A stretch of 64,000 nt of DNA from Colius striatus (Eukaryota > Chordata > Aves > Coliiformes > Coliidae): contig NC_084760.1 in the NCBI RefSeq assembly GCF_028858725.1, positions 57,871,367-57,935,366 on the forward strand. The letters are read 5' to 3'. Below, piece after piece: positions 1-13,104 of the stretch. Below the pieces are notes generated by a model. It made no database searches and was not told where the DNA came from. It saw only the letters and a list, made by a program, of their open reading frames with translations. A program made the translations under genes and the position numbers. Position 1 is the stretch's first letter, and each line of letters opens with the position of its first letter.

Positions 1-11
1 TCTTACCCAGT

Positions 12-49
12 GCAGCCTCCTAGCTAACCTGTTAGCTAGGAGGTTCTGC
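12..49. repeat. Strong short hairpin (13-bp perfect stem, 2-nt loop)
   Basis: Bases 16-28 (CCTCCTAGCTAAC) are the exact reverse complement of 31-43, separated only by CT at 29-30. After a two-base bulge (44-45) four more pairs form between 12-15 (GCAG) and 46-49 (CTGC). That gives 17 paired bases in 38, the strongest short palindrome I noticed in the window. It lies at the window edge, so any larger element containing it could be cut off. No transposon family is recognised around it. Confidence 0.85.
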
Positions 50-3000
50 TGGGAAGCAGAAGATGTAGATTTAGATCCTCCCAGATGAAAAAAAAAGATT
101 GAACCTACTGTAAGTACTTTAACTATTGGTGCAAGACATTAAAAAGGAAGCATATATTTCAAAAGCAAATTGCTCAGCTATACTTTCAGACCAAGACATG
201 TTGCCTGCCCCTCCATGGCAAGGTGTTGTAAACTGTGGTCCTCCAGTTCCCACTAGCAAAGGCAGTGGATTCAAAATGATACATCCTTTTTACAACATTT
301 CCCTCAATTTAACCTTGGTGGCTTCAGGAGGATTGTGCTGTCTTTTTTCTGATCACATATTGAGCCTTCAAACACAAAGAGCTGGCATCCAAAAAAGGTC
401 TGAAATCTACTTCTACCTTCTACCCAAAACAGCCTCTCCCACTGTAATTTCATTTTTGCAGTAATGCTGGACATCAGAGTGCTGACAGCTCGTTTCCACA
501 CAGGCATTTGGGCATCTAACACTCAATTGGATAGTTTCAATACAATTTAAGAATTTGAATACACTTGGAGATCTGAACTGAAACTCACTTTGAGTCTAGT
601 CTTCTGTACTACAGATGAGACAAAATGGGGCATGAGGCATCTTAAGAACAAGTGCCTGGTGTGAGATGCAGTGTTACCAGAAGATCTCTAGGAGAGCCCA
701 GGCCTGCCAGACTGCACTGGCTGGAAGGGGCTGCTCTGTCCGGGAAGCACTGACAGTTATGCAAAATGGGTTTTGGAGGACAGGAATGGAGGCAGAACCA
801 CATCAAGATTTGTTACAAGGCATTTACACCTGCTTAAAATATGACTCAATTTATGTAACAAACTCGTCTAGAAAAAATGTGGTAATTTTAAAATGTTTTT
901 TTTTTTAACTGAGTCATGCCTAACCAAACTCCAGGACAAAAAAATGCTATGACAGAAAATGCTTTAACATCTCTCAATTCCTTCTGGAAACTATTTGCAG
1001 CTGTGGGAAAGAGTTGCAGAAATTGTTTCTTTACAGGAGAGGACTGTGGCAGGTATGGTAGAACAGGGAGCATTAGTATTAACCAGCCTTGCAGGTTGGA
1101 GAAAAGCATCATTTTAGGAAGAAAGGCTGTTTCTACCTCTCCTTTGTACAATGTTAGGCCCCAAAATGTGATCAGATGTGATCACTGAACCTAAGGAGAA
1201 CAGTCAGCTGGAATAAGGTAGAAAAATGAGAAGTGTCTTTTTGCTGACAAAGTAGCTGCAGTACCTCAATGGGGCAAGCTCCTGGTCCCACTCGGACCCT
1301 TCCTCTCTGTCATCCCAGGGGGATTACAGAGGAGCCCATATATTTGCAAGAAAGAAAGATTGTAACTTCTGAGGCTGCTCTAGGAAGAGCTACCTTTTTT
1401 TCCGAGGCTTGCCTGAGACACTGATGGTACTGCTGTACCCAGACCCTCAGGGATAACATCATAGAGAACATGGGGATGAGGCACCTAGATGTGCAGACAT
1501 TTCTTAATTCTTGTCAGCGTCAGACCTTCAAGACATCACGTAACTGTTTCCACATGGAAGCTCTTGACACATGGAAGGAATTTAAAGTTACATGTGGACA
1601 TAAATATGGCCAGACTGAGCTATGTATCGCTGTAGCCCCTCTGTGGTGGTGTCCAGCAGCAGTATGCTGAGTATGCAAGAACAGCAGCAGCAAAGCAAAG
1701 GCGTGGTAATCCCTGTTTCTGCCCAGTGTGCCAGTGTCTGGCTGCCTGTACTTGGATCAGACACATACAGTTTATCAGTCCCAGAGAAAGTGTCATAGAA
1801 GGCTATCCTAGAAAACACAATGCAAGAAAAGAGACAGAGGAAACTCATCAAAGAGATGTATTGTTGCAAAGCACAACAACTTTCCAATACACAGGGACTG
1901 GAAGGGAGGGAAATTAAATAAAATCTGCCACTAATACTTGAAGTAGAAGCAAGATAACTCTTTCTCTTTAGAGACTATCAGTTTTAACATGGTGACAAGT
2001 AGTCAAAAGTTAACATGGTACAGGCACTTCAAAATGAAAAAGTGTTAGGAAAACACTTCAGGGGGTCTTGAGAGGTAAGAAAAGTATCACACCTATTAAG
2101 TGAAGAGATAGCAAGAACAAACAGCAGCTTCTTATTGCAAAGAGTAGTGGTAGATAAGTGTTTGTTTGACAAGTTGTGTTTAAACAAAAGAGCTTTTGGC
2201 ATTTAAAGAAGAATGCAGGGAGAAGGTTCTTATCTTTCCAGGCACAAAGGCTGCATATATAAGAAATGTGCACGTTGATCATCCAAACAGAAAATACCAT
2301 CTCACTAAGGGCTTATGCACACATGGAGTGCTGTGGAAGCAGCTGCTCCTGAGCAGGCCATCAGTGAGAACACATTGGAAATGCTTCTTAGCATTAGAAG
2401 AGATAAGCCTTTAAGCTAACAAGTCTGTGGAAAAGCTTATGCCAGTCTTTTGCAAAGCAAATTTCTTACTATTTAAATACACTTGTATTCTCTTCAGGCA
2501 TAGCTATAGTGGTCTGGTTTTAGCTGAAAATGACATTCCCCTCTTGAATAGAGTCTTCTTGAGAATTAGTGTCTGGGAAGGATAACCAGGTACCTCAAGG
2601 ATTGTGGTGACATTACAGCTTTGTCAAACATGCATTAGCAAACAGTATGAAGTTGTTGTGGTCATCTGTACAGTGTAAGGTAATCACAACGCTTACTAAG
2701 TCTTAAACATCAGGCACATACCTTTTACTAGGATGTTATTTCATGTTTCCTCCCTCTCCTCCATTTTTCCCAGCAAGCCTGAAAGTCCTTTCCTTGCAAC
2801 TCAGCATCACAGGCTCTCTTCTAGCCAAGAAGCGAATGCAAATGCAATTGGCCCTCTGTGTCATGTAAACTGAACAGCTAGGCTAGTTCTCATTTCTGTG
2901 ACAGGATACAACGTTGGCTCATGTGCCTGAGGAAAACATACTGCAGACATATCTCTACTAATATATTTACAAGGTTCATAAAATCTGTCACCTTTACTTA

Positions 3001-3302
3001 GATGAATAAAGCTCATTGAATTCAATGAGGTTGAACATACAAGACAGGACTGCTGCACATGACAACGGTAGCAGAATCAGACTCATTGTGTGACAGGATC
3101 TTTGCAAAGAAGAGAAATTGCTACTCTGGAAGAAATTCACAGCGAAGAAGTTGCAAAAAGGGCTGACAAATCTTTTTTTTCCCCCTACAGACTAGATCAT
3201 GTACCTGGAAGAAGTTTAGATTTGTTGGGATAGTAACTGCATCCCACCCTGCTGACATCCATCTTAATAACTAGAGCAACTAATGAGTTTTGTTTTTTTC
3301 TA
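50..3302. other. Unique AT-rich sequence, no gene recognised
   Basis: Only short open frames of about 60-110 codons occur, on both strands and overlapping each other, none resembling a known protein. Homopolymer T runs occur near 896-906 and 3174-3180. I see no splice-bounded exon, tRNA or repeat that I can name. Confidence 0.6.
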
Positions 3303-3545
3303 GACAATCTCAGCTTCTCTGTGTGTGCCAGATACTTCAAGTACCTCATCATCTTCATGGCCCTTTATTGGACTTGCTCCAGCATGTCTATGCCCTTTTT
3401 GTACTGGAGAGCTCAGAACTGGACATAGTCCAGATGTAGTCTCATCGGTGACAAGCAAAGGGGAAGAGTCACCTTCCCTGACCTGCTAGTACTGCCCTGC
3501 CAATTCAGTCCAGGAGAGTGTTAGCTGCTTTCTAGCTGCAGAAGT
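3303..3545 (-). mobile_element. CR1 LINE fragment, minus strand, strongly diverged
   Basis: Read on the minus strand, this matches the region of CR1 ORF2 downstream of the reverse transcriptase core. The plus strand shows the order of CR1 landmarks: a segment ending CTTCATGGCCC, then GGACTTGCTCCAGCA, then GAACTGGACA, then GACCTGCTAG, then CAGTCCAGGAGA. Both the 5' part and the 3' tail are missing. Indels break every frame. It is one of the older copies here, judging by its divergence from the 13-kb copy. Confidence 0.8.
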
Positions 3546-6500
3546 CGGGTTTCTGGTATTTTACAAAAACTGTGGTACTAACATATCTTTCAGACATTCA
3601 GCAGAGGACAACATCACATTCAGTAGAAAAAGAAAAAAAAAACCCAAACCAGTCAATAAAATACACAACAGATTCCTTTTATCCAAATACCAGACTGCAT
3701 TTGCTGGCAAAACAAATGGGGATGTTTTCAGCTACTACAAAAAGAAATACAGATTTTTGTGAAAAATGCTTTAAAAGTATTTCAAATACCCACAAGTGAT
3801 GTGTCAGCCAGTTATAAGTTTTGTACACACCTGTAAGACTCCATACTAACTAGTGATATGCAAAATGCTGTATGCTACATATGCATGGAATCAAAGCACT
3901 CTGAGCGATATTCATAATACTGATTTTAATGAGGAGGAACATTTATCTTGAATAAATTAATGCAAGATGATATTGAGAATTCTAAGTTAATTTGCATTAG
4001 TGAAAATTAATCAATTATTCAGTAGAATTTTAATAGGTGACTCTGAAGATACTATACTGTCTGCTTGACAAGACTTTTTCATCAAAATATATTAAGGCAC
4101 TTTTGTGACCATTTGCTTTTTAACTCCTCAACAGGACTGAAAATATGGCATGTCTAGGCTTTCTAAACATCTTCACCTTCTCCATCCCACTGTCTGGGAT
4201 TTCTGGATATGCCACTCTCATCTAGCTGCTGTTGAGTCTCAAAAGTCTTGGCACATCAACTGTGTATTTACACATCAGTTCTCAATAGTTTTCCCTGAGA
4301 GTCAAAGCACTGCCAGAAGAATATACACTCACCCTAGATCAAACAGTTCCAGATTCACAGCACTCCCTATGCATACGCTGCCCAGTTCTGATATGTCATA
4401 AGTGATGGGTCTCCAACTCAATCTGCTGGAACATAAGGACTAGGTCCAGTGCCACCCAAAGACGTTAAGCGTACTCTACCTGTGCAGCTTGCATGATTGC
4501 ACCCAGTGATCCCAGACAGGAATACAGCAGCTTTAATATCAGCATGCACTCACTGCCAAGCCCATTGAGATGTTGTTCAGTGGAAAGAGAGGCTCTCCCT
4601 TACTCTGCTCAGTAGATGCAGGCTAGGGGTAAGGCACAAAGGGACATCCCTCCCTGTAGACCAGGGAGGTCTTATATAATTTTGGATACCACCTAATCAT
4701 TTGGCTCTCATTTTTCATTTTCAGAAGTAGCAAGGAAATCCTTCAGAGAAAAAACTTGCCTCATTTTAAAAAGGAGAAGAGATTGTGCTGTTATTCCTCT
4801 GCCTTCCCTCCAGTGGGGTGTTGGCCATTCTTGTGTGATGTGAGATGCACCTGGTGCTGTCTCTTCCCCTAGATGCTTGTATAGGAAGACAAGGTATCAT
4901 AAGGAGCAGGTGAAACCCTTCAGCACTGCCTTTCCCAGATGTCTTGAAGAGGGTGGTGTGAGCCATTTTCTCAGTTGGAAGGGCTGGCACAAAGGCTATT
5001 CTCTCAGCTCCAGCATCTGTCCTTCCTTCCTGAATGTGTTTTCAGGAAAAACACTGCACTGGTGTGATTCTGGGTAGCTTAAGCTGTGCAAGGAGCTATA
5101 GATATAGCAATGCTGTTAGTTTAGGCACTCCCAGTCCTTCTGAATACCACTTTCCTCTAGGAAGAGTGGTGTTGTTTTCCAGGGTGAATTACTTGTGGTG
5201 TAACACTGCTACTTGTGTAATAAAACATTGCTCATCATCTGAAAGAGTGACAGAATCTGGACTTTTGAGTTTTGAGCCTTAACCTGAAGCATATGCAACT
5301 GGCTAAAGAAATGGACTTCCACCTTAGACAACCCTTCTTTCCCCTCTCTACCCTTCCCTTTTCTAAACATGAAAGGAAACAACCGCACAGCTGTTTCAGT
5401 AAGGGATGCTCTTTTTGTATATGCCCTACAGTGGCTCAGAAAATCAAATGGTATTTCAGGTGCAATAAGAATGAAGGATTGGACTTGACATCATTATCTG
5501 AATTCATGAATAAATATGTACAGAAGAACTTTGTCCCTTCAAAGGGTCATGAGACATTATCTGGTTTGACTTCCTATTTAGGATGAGTATGCAGTTTAGT
5601 TTCTCGGGGGATTATTGTAGTTAAATTACAGCCTCTTATGATCTTCATGAGATGAGAAGGACACTTTCATGAGCAGCTTTTTCTTACAGTCACGGTCAAT
5701 CTAAAATGTGAAGGACCCAGCTTCCTATTTGTTTCCAGTTAATTTCAGAATTATTGTTCTTCAGACGTCCCTGAAAATGAGCAAAGCAAAATGACAGGGT
5801 GAAACACGAAACCTTTACATTTGGATTTTAAAATTACATGAAGAATGCAGATGAATGAGCTCTAGAGTCAAATTAATGGCTGCAAGTTAAGGCTTGTCTG
5901 TGCTGTAAAATGGTTTGTCAGTATAATTATACCAGCAATCCCAAGACTATAGCAAAATTAAAACAACTATACAACTCCAACACAGCTATGCCAGCAACTT
6001 TGTCTAAGTGTGTGAAACTCATATCAGTAAATTTTTCATTTACTAGTGTAGCTTATGCAGTTCAGGGAAATGTTTAACCTATATGAGGTAAAAGAGCTCA
6101 TTAAGTCAGTGTTAAGCTGCGACACCTGCAAAAATATTTCCCAGTGTTCCTTCAGTGGGACCATGCCCATGGTGCCTGTGTCATGTTGCTGGCCTGGTAG
6201 ACATAGAAGAAGGGATACCCCTCTCTTGGAGATATACTTCCAGTGGGGGTGCCCTGGGGCTGAGCTAACAGAGATGCAGGCTTGAAGGGAAGTTATTGAA
6301 TAACTTAAGATTTAATGGCAATATGCCATCATGATAAGGCTTCACCAGTGCACTCTGTTCCCAGCTCTGGCACACTAAAAAACCACTGTTTTAATCTGCT
6401 CCTTAGGGGAATGACAAAACCTGTGCATCTAGGAAGAATGTATAGATAATGATTGTAGTCTGGTAGTCTTCCATGCCCTTAAGGTCTCTGAACCCACAAC

Positions 6501-6810
6501 TACTTTGAGACAGGCTGCTTGAAATCCTGCCTGTGTCAAAGCTAAGAACTGAGTTGCAGCAGTCAGAGCAGCACACTACTTATTTGCTTCCTCTTGACCC
6601 TTTGTTCTGTAATCGCCATTGATTGCACGTGGGGAGAAAAGTTTCAGTTTGCACATTAGAGAACAGTGAAAAAAAATTACCTAAAAATGAAAATTAGCAA
6701 AGTAGGTGATGCCCCCAACTCTGAATTGAAAACTATGGAAGAGAAGAGAGGCTTTCAGAAACTCTGAGAACATTTAGCTACAGTCATGGATTTGGGTTCC
6801 TCACTCAAAT
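3546..6810. other. Unique sequence, no gene recognised
   Basis: Scattered open frames of up to 104 codons (5272-5586, plus strand) have no recognisable domain and no coding-like context. A compact AT-rich stretch around 3890-4030 (alternating TTAAT/ATTAA words) could be a conserved noncoding element, but sequence alone cannot show that. Confidence 0.55.
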
Positions 6811-7160
6811 CTCACTCTCAAACAACTCCAGCTCCCTCAGCCACTCCTCGTAAGATTTGTTCTCCAGACTCTTCACCAGCTTCATTGCCCATTTCTGGGC
6901 ACGTTATAGCACCTCAGTGTTCATCTTAAGTGAGGCACCAAAAACTGAACACAGTATTTGAGGTGTGGCCTCATCAGCACTAAGTAAAGGGGGACAATCA
7001 TTTCCTTGGACCTGGTGGTCACACTATTTCTGATACAAGACAGATTAACACCCCCAGGTCCTTTTCTTCAGGACAGTTTTCTAGCCACTGTGCCCCAAGC
7101 CTGTAGCGTTGTCTGGGGGTTTTGTACACTTGGCCTTGTTGAACCTCATGTTGAACCTGG
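6811..7160 (-). mobile_element. CR1 LINE fragment, minus strand
   Basis: The plus strand carries the CR1 series CAACTCCAGCTCCCTCAGCC, TCTTCACCAGCTTCATTGCCC, GAGGTGTGGCCTCATCAGC and TTGTTGAACCTCATGTTGAA, so the element is on the minus strand. A short minus-strand frame still reads EEKDLGVL, the peptide also seen in the 13-kb CR1 (EKDLGVL). It has neither the 5' region nor the 3' tail. The end near 7160 is approximate because a small local repeat of GTTGAACCT blurs it. Confidence 0.82.
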
Positions 7161-10100
7161 CACTTGAATCTTGTTGAACCTTGTTGGTGGTGCTCCTGCA
7201 TGCCTTCATCTCTATTTTTTTGGCAGGGACATGAGATGAGACATTATAACAACACCAGACAGACCTATTCCAGCTCACTGCAATGAACCTTCTCTCTTCC
7301 CATTTTCCTCACACCCAAGAAAAACCACTATCAACATCTTTAATGCCTTTTAAAAGACTGCAAACTGAGGGCATTATTCATTAAAAAAATCCCCTAAAAA
7401 ACCAACTCATAGCAGTAAAAGGAAGAAGCTTCTGTTGTTAAAAAGCAAGCCATGCGTTTTAAATGCTTTCAGGGTTTTTTCCTGCTTTCCTTTGAATCTT
7501 TAATGAAAGGTTAAAATATGTTAATGGTTGTTGCTATAGCAAGCTCAGGCATCTGTAGTGAAGTCCCATGTTTAATTGCTTACTGTTCTAAGTGATGAGG
7601 TCATGTTAACATCATTGACCCTCTGGGCACATTTATTCTATAAAAATTAACATAGCAATAGCCTGAGGCAAATCTCCTTTCTTTCTCCCTCCTCCTTAGG
7701 GAGAGGACTAGCTCTTACAAGTATCATCCTGGCATGCTTTGTCCCTGATTATGGAAAGATTTGAGGGGCCACTGCAAATAATGAATACTGATTTTTCTCA
7801 AAGTACATCTGAGGAGGTTTACTTCTGTATTTCATTAAAACATATTTTCCCTCTAATAACTCAATTTAAAAGTAATGTGGATCAATAGATTTAATTTTTA
7901 TAGATTATATATTCCAAATACTTAAAAGTAGTTATTAATTCATAGAATGAAGGTTCTGAGGCAGGGAGAGACTACGGATGGGAAATGGTTAACTGATTAT
8001 TTCTTGAAGCAGAACTGACATGATCAGAAGTTAGGCATTTGGCACAGATGCAAGAGGCAACACATTTTTGTGCATTATTTACCCGTAAGTAAACCCAAAC
8101 CAGCTAATTTATTTATTTTTTTATAGCCCCCTCAACCAGTTGCATAGACTGCATACTCAAAAGCTGATTTTTAAAGCTATATCAATCATCTTACCCGGGT
8201 AGATATTTAATACAGCTTTTGCACACATTAAAGGTTAACTTTGTATGCCCAAATCACATCCCTGTTTCTCAAAAGGCTCACAAGGGCAATCATGGAAGCT
8301 TGACAAAAATTTTCAGTGCTAGACAAAAGCCATAATGGAGGATTTCTGATGGTCAGGATGAGATCAGGAGGCTGGAGGAGCTACATATTTGTTGGATAGG
8401 TAATGATTTCAGAGAGTGGATACTTCTGTTATCCACTGAGGATAATAATTTCTGAGATTGCTTCAGTGATCTCCCTCAAGGTGGCAAAGGTCCTTTCTTT
8501 CACGTTTTGCTAGAGCCCTCAAAGAAGACAATAAAATGAAACCTTGGGAGTTTAAACAGTAGGTGAATAAAGCTTAAAGAAGTTGATGCCATGATAGTAA
8601 GTAGCATAATTAGAGGCTGGTGCTCTAGGAATCTGTGCTTGTCTCTAATGTCTACCATAAAAATGACTACTTTAGTTGAAAGAGAGTTTTACTCTCTCTC
8701 AGCTTCTGTACTTGACAGAGTAAGTTTGCATGCTTATCATCATGTGGACTGAGGAAGTAATGCATTATGTGAAATGCCCTATCTTGCCTCATTTTTCAGT
8801 CTTTCCTGTAACTTTGGATTTTGTGTGGCTGTAAGCAGGGGAAGAGATGGCTGCACAGATTCCACACACTGCCCTGGATGTCAGGTTTCTGGGGAGTTTG
8901 AGCATTTCAGAAAAAAGTAAGAGCTTCCTTCAGATTCAGTAAACTGCCTAACTCAAATAGGATAGAGACATTGTGGGACATTTAAAAATAAATACTAAGT
9001 ACATATTGTAATAAAATACCACTTCATAATTAAATAAATTTTTACATCTCTGAAATACAACCTTTAAAGTTTGTTTTTAGAGTATTTTCTTAGCAAGAGA
9101 AGCAATTCAGCCAAATCAAGTGAAATTCATAGGAGGTTCAGCTATGAGTAAAGAGAGCTGGGACTACATGGTTTTATTTAGAGGAAAAAAGTTTAATATG
9201 TGTTTAGCTGGAAGCAATGTTTGGAGCACTTCAGAAACAAAGGCACCCTTCACTAGCACTGCAGACTGCCAGAGCAGCCTCAAGGATGGAAACAGATAAT
9301 TCCTGAAAGCTTTTTAAGAGACAAACCTTAGTCACGCACAACAAGCTGCATGCTTCTAAAAGAGAAAAAAAGAATGCATTTAGTGTAATTTGTTAAAGCA
9401 AAGTGGCATAGATCAGGAAAAAAAAATCGGCAGGCTTTCTGATACAAAGCATTTCTCTGGCTTTCTGTGTGCTTTTGTAATTGTTGGTCTAATTAAGGTT
9501 TTGTCTCCACTCGCTAACCTGGTCTTGCCTGTGCACTTCCATCACCAGAACAACCATAGGTCCTACCTTCATAAAGCTGATAGCTCCAGTAGTTACAGGG
9601 GGTCACAAGTGGCAGTACAGAGGGGTGCCCTTCCTGTGTCATTCACAGAACACTGGGGGCAACAGTGGCAGCTCCCAGAGGAAATCCTCCCTCATTATGT
9701 GGAGTGAAAACCACTAGCCAGTCTGACAAATCAATCTGCCCACACTTATTTGCATCTGTAAGTGACCATAGGTTTTACTCACCTTCTTCCTTCAGAGAGT
9801 GTATGCTTATTTCTAATGGTGATGTCTTGAAATACTTTTCTTATGTTTTCAAATGTGTTTTCATCCACATAGTCATAGTCGTGTTGTTCTTCCTCTTCCT
9901 TTTCTGCCTCACAGTTTCCAAGTCCCTTATTTGTTAGATCTGAGAAATTAGCAAAAAATAACTGTAAGGATATCGGAGACTCTGCCCCTCACCCCAAAAA
10001 TCTGTAATTTATACTGACAACCACAAAAACAAAAAACAAAGGAAGCAATGTTCTCCTTACTTTTCTGATTTTCGCAGAAGTTTTAAATGACTTGCTCAAG

Positions 10101-13100
10101 TTATTGAACAATATCTGTGATAGATCAAGAATGGAATCCAACATAGTATTTTTTAAAAGAATCTTCACTCTAAAGAATTCTTCTTTCAGTTTTTGCATAA
10201 CGCTTGTTCGTCCAAATCTGTGGTCAAACAGATAATCTGTTGTCCGTTTCCTACTAACTGTCCATAGTCAGTTTATTAAGGTTTAATAAAATGGTTAAAA
10301 AGGGTGATTCCTGACAGTTGACAGGCAGGGAGTTAAAATTGCCTGACCACATCGAGAAAAGAACAGTCCACTGCCATCCCTGTTGCACATTTGCTCCCAC
10401 GTGGTTCTTGGCCTGAAGAGATGAGCCCCTGCAGATAGGGAACTGTGGTGTTGCTTTGGGATTTCCTGGAGACATAACCCCCATTTTCTTCATTTTCAGA
10501 AGTTGATATGACAGAGGTACAGACTTTAAAGTGGTTAGAGGTTAAACTGAAAAGTTTTGAAGTGCATTTATTTGTGTTCACCTATTGGTCTAGAGCAATA
10601 CTGAGGACAAAAGTTCCAAAAAAGCAGCAGTCTTTCCCCATAGGGCAGAGACCTACCGCTCCCCTGGGGCTAAAGGTAGATGCACAAGAGATGTGGCACC
10701 ACTGGTCACATGGAACAGGACCTACAAGGATCACTCTCTGAGTGCCTCATGTCCCCACTCTGAGGCCACCACACCCCTTGACCCAGGCCTGTGATGGGGA
10801 AGAGCCAGGTGGCTGTAGGATCAGCTAGAGCTGAGACAGCAGTACAGAACTTCCCCTGCCAGCAGCAACTCACTCTTGGGGTTAATCATGAAGCCTCACA
10901 TTTAATGGAACTGAGAGGATATTGTATTTCTAAAGCAAAAAGTTTCACCTCAAATGGCAAAACAGTGTGAAACACTGCTTTTAGGACAGCTGTTGCTGTT
11001 TGGTTAATTTACTGTGACATAACCTGGGACAACCTACAAATGTGCACAAGGCTACACAGCCTATCTGACCTTCCAGCAAGGCCATGCTTGTCAAACAGGT
11101 CTTTCTTTATGGGACTGAGTTTCTCAAACAAGAATCCTTCCAAGCTTGATCTTGTGACCACCATGTGCCACTTCAATCAAGAAAATAGCTCTATTCTCTT
11201 GGCAGTCTCCCAGCCACACTTGTGTTACTCCTGAGGCTCTCTTCCTGAAAAACTGAGTAGAACTCATTTCTTTCTGAAGTTGTGATCCTGTTTTTTTTAA
11301 AGGCTGGAAATAGCCATTAATTTAGTCAGGCAGCGTGCCAGCAAGGAGTTTATCATAGACCAATTCACCTACAGTTCCTTCCTCCCTTTAAGGAATGAGT
11401 AAGTCAGTAAAGCATTTCTAGATTTAGGCACCAAAAGAAAAAAAATCACGCCAAAAACCAAAATCTACAATAAGAAATTTAATTAAGATCTCACACATGT
11501 GGCCACGATCTTGTTAATAAGCATTTCCAGGTTTGTAGTTCATTTGTGGGTTGGCTGTGTTTGATGTTGGTAAAAGTAAACTAATGAATAAAACAGACAC
11601 TGAAAGAATAAACTAATCCCCATGATTCAGCAACAGAAATGTTGTTTGTGCACTTAGATTTGCAAATATGGATACAAGGTATGGGTTGCTCATGGATGAC
11701 ATAGATAGACTTTCTTCTTTCCCAAATACACACAAATAAAATGATGTGTTTCTAAGCAAGACAGTTCAAGGAGAAAGCAGATTAATGTCATCAGGCCAGA
11801 CTAAATCACAGCTCTCTACAGTCGCATATGTGTGTAGTATGCCTTCTGAAATATATATATGTGCACTTCAATAAAGCATTAAGCAATGAATGGGACAAGT
11901 TGAACGATCCCAAGGGAATTTTGAACAGTGAAATCAATTCAATTTTCTTCCCTTATAGAAAAAGAATCTATTAGCCTCAACATTGAATTACCAAATCAGA
12001 TATGCCATCTCAGCCTTATAAGAAAGCAAGGCTCATGTCAATGTGCTGTCTGTCTATCCATCAATCTCTTCAGTACTTTAAAAAGTTTTTTTGCCAATTT
12101 CAGTCAGATTTGAAAAGGGGGCAGAAGTCTCAACGTGGTTACAAAAGCGAGAGTTGAATTAGTTCCGCTATTGAAAGAAAAGCTTGCAGAACACAGCTGT
12201 TATACACTCCATTTGGCAGCAGACAGCAAGATAAATCAGCGTGTGCATATTGGTTGGCCACTCAACAAACGCATAGCTCCAGACCTGCTCTTTTTCATTT
12301 GATAGGAGTGCCATAAGGAGAGTTTCGGTTATTATCAGGGAAAGGGGAGAGGAGCAGTAGGGGATAACAGACCTGAATACTTATTAAACCAAATTTCATT
12401 AATTCTGCTCTTCCTGGAACAATTTATCTAATTACATTTGACTTTACAGTGGAAGGAAAATGCTCTGCAGACTAAAAATTTCCATTTATTTCACTTGTAT
12501 CCTCAAGTGAGATGAATTTGTTGTGTTTTGGTTTCTTTTTCTCAGAATGTGCTTTCTGTTTTTTCACGAATTTCAGAGTCACAAAGAGTTGTCAAGGTTC
12601 TCCATTCTGCCTCCAATCAAAATGTAGGCTACAGAAGTAACCAAACCCATTAAGACCCGTGCTTGAATGAAAGCATTGCTAGAAACTCCAACTCACAAAC
12701 AAGACTGCACATGTAAACGCTCCTGGTCATGATCGTAACATAGTTTTATAGCTGTGGTAAATATCTCAGTTCAGGATTTATGCTGCATAAAGTAAGATTC
12801 AACCACATAATAACATTTAATGTTTATTTATGCCTAACCTGCAAACAATAGTTGTGAATTATTCTGTGCAATAATATTCTGAACTAAACATAGTAGAACC
12901 ATATCCTTGTTTCTGCACACCACTTCAGTGAAAATGTACAAAATGAAGGCATATGCACAAGCCAAAGTGTTTTTATAAAGTAACGTTTTATTTGCTGTGA
13001 GCCTGGTTCTGACGCTCCTCAGTGCTAATTAGAACTAATTCCTTAGAGACTACTACAGAAAGCTATCCAGCAAAGCTCATCCTCAATGTTATTAATAAAC

Positions 13101-13104
13101 ATAT
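7161..13104. other. 5.9 kb of unique AT-rich sequence
   Basis: No CR1, LTR, RNA gene or convincing exon is seen. Open frames such as 9390-9707 and 10333-10581 lack domains and overlap frames on the other strand. A short AT dinucleotide run lies near 11,851-11,860. The stretch 12,390-12,500, rich in ATTA and TAAT words, has the look of a conserved noncoding segment, a weak impression only. Confidence 0.55.
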
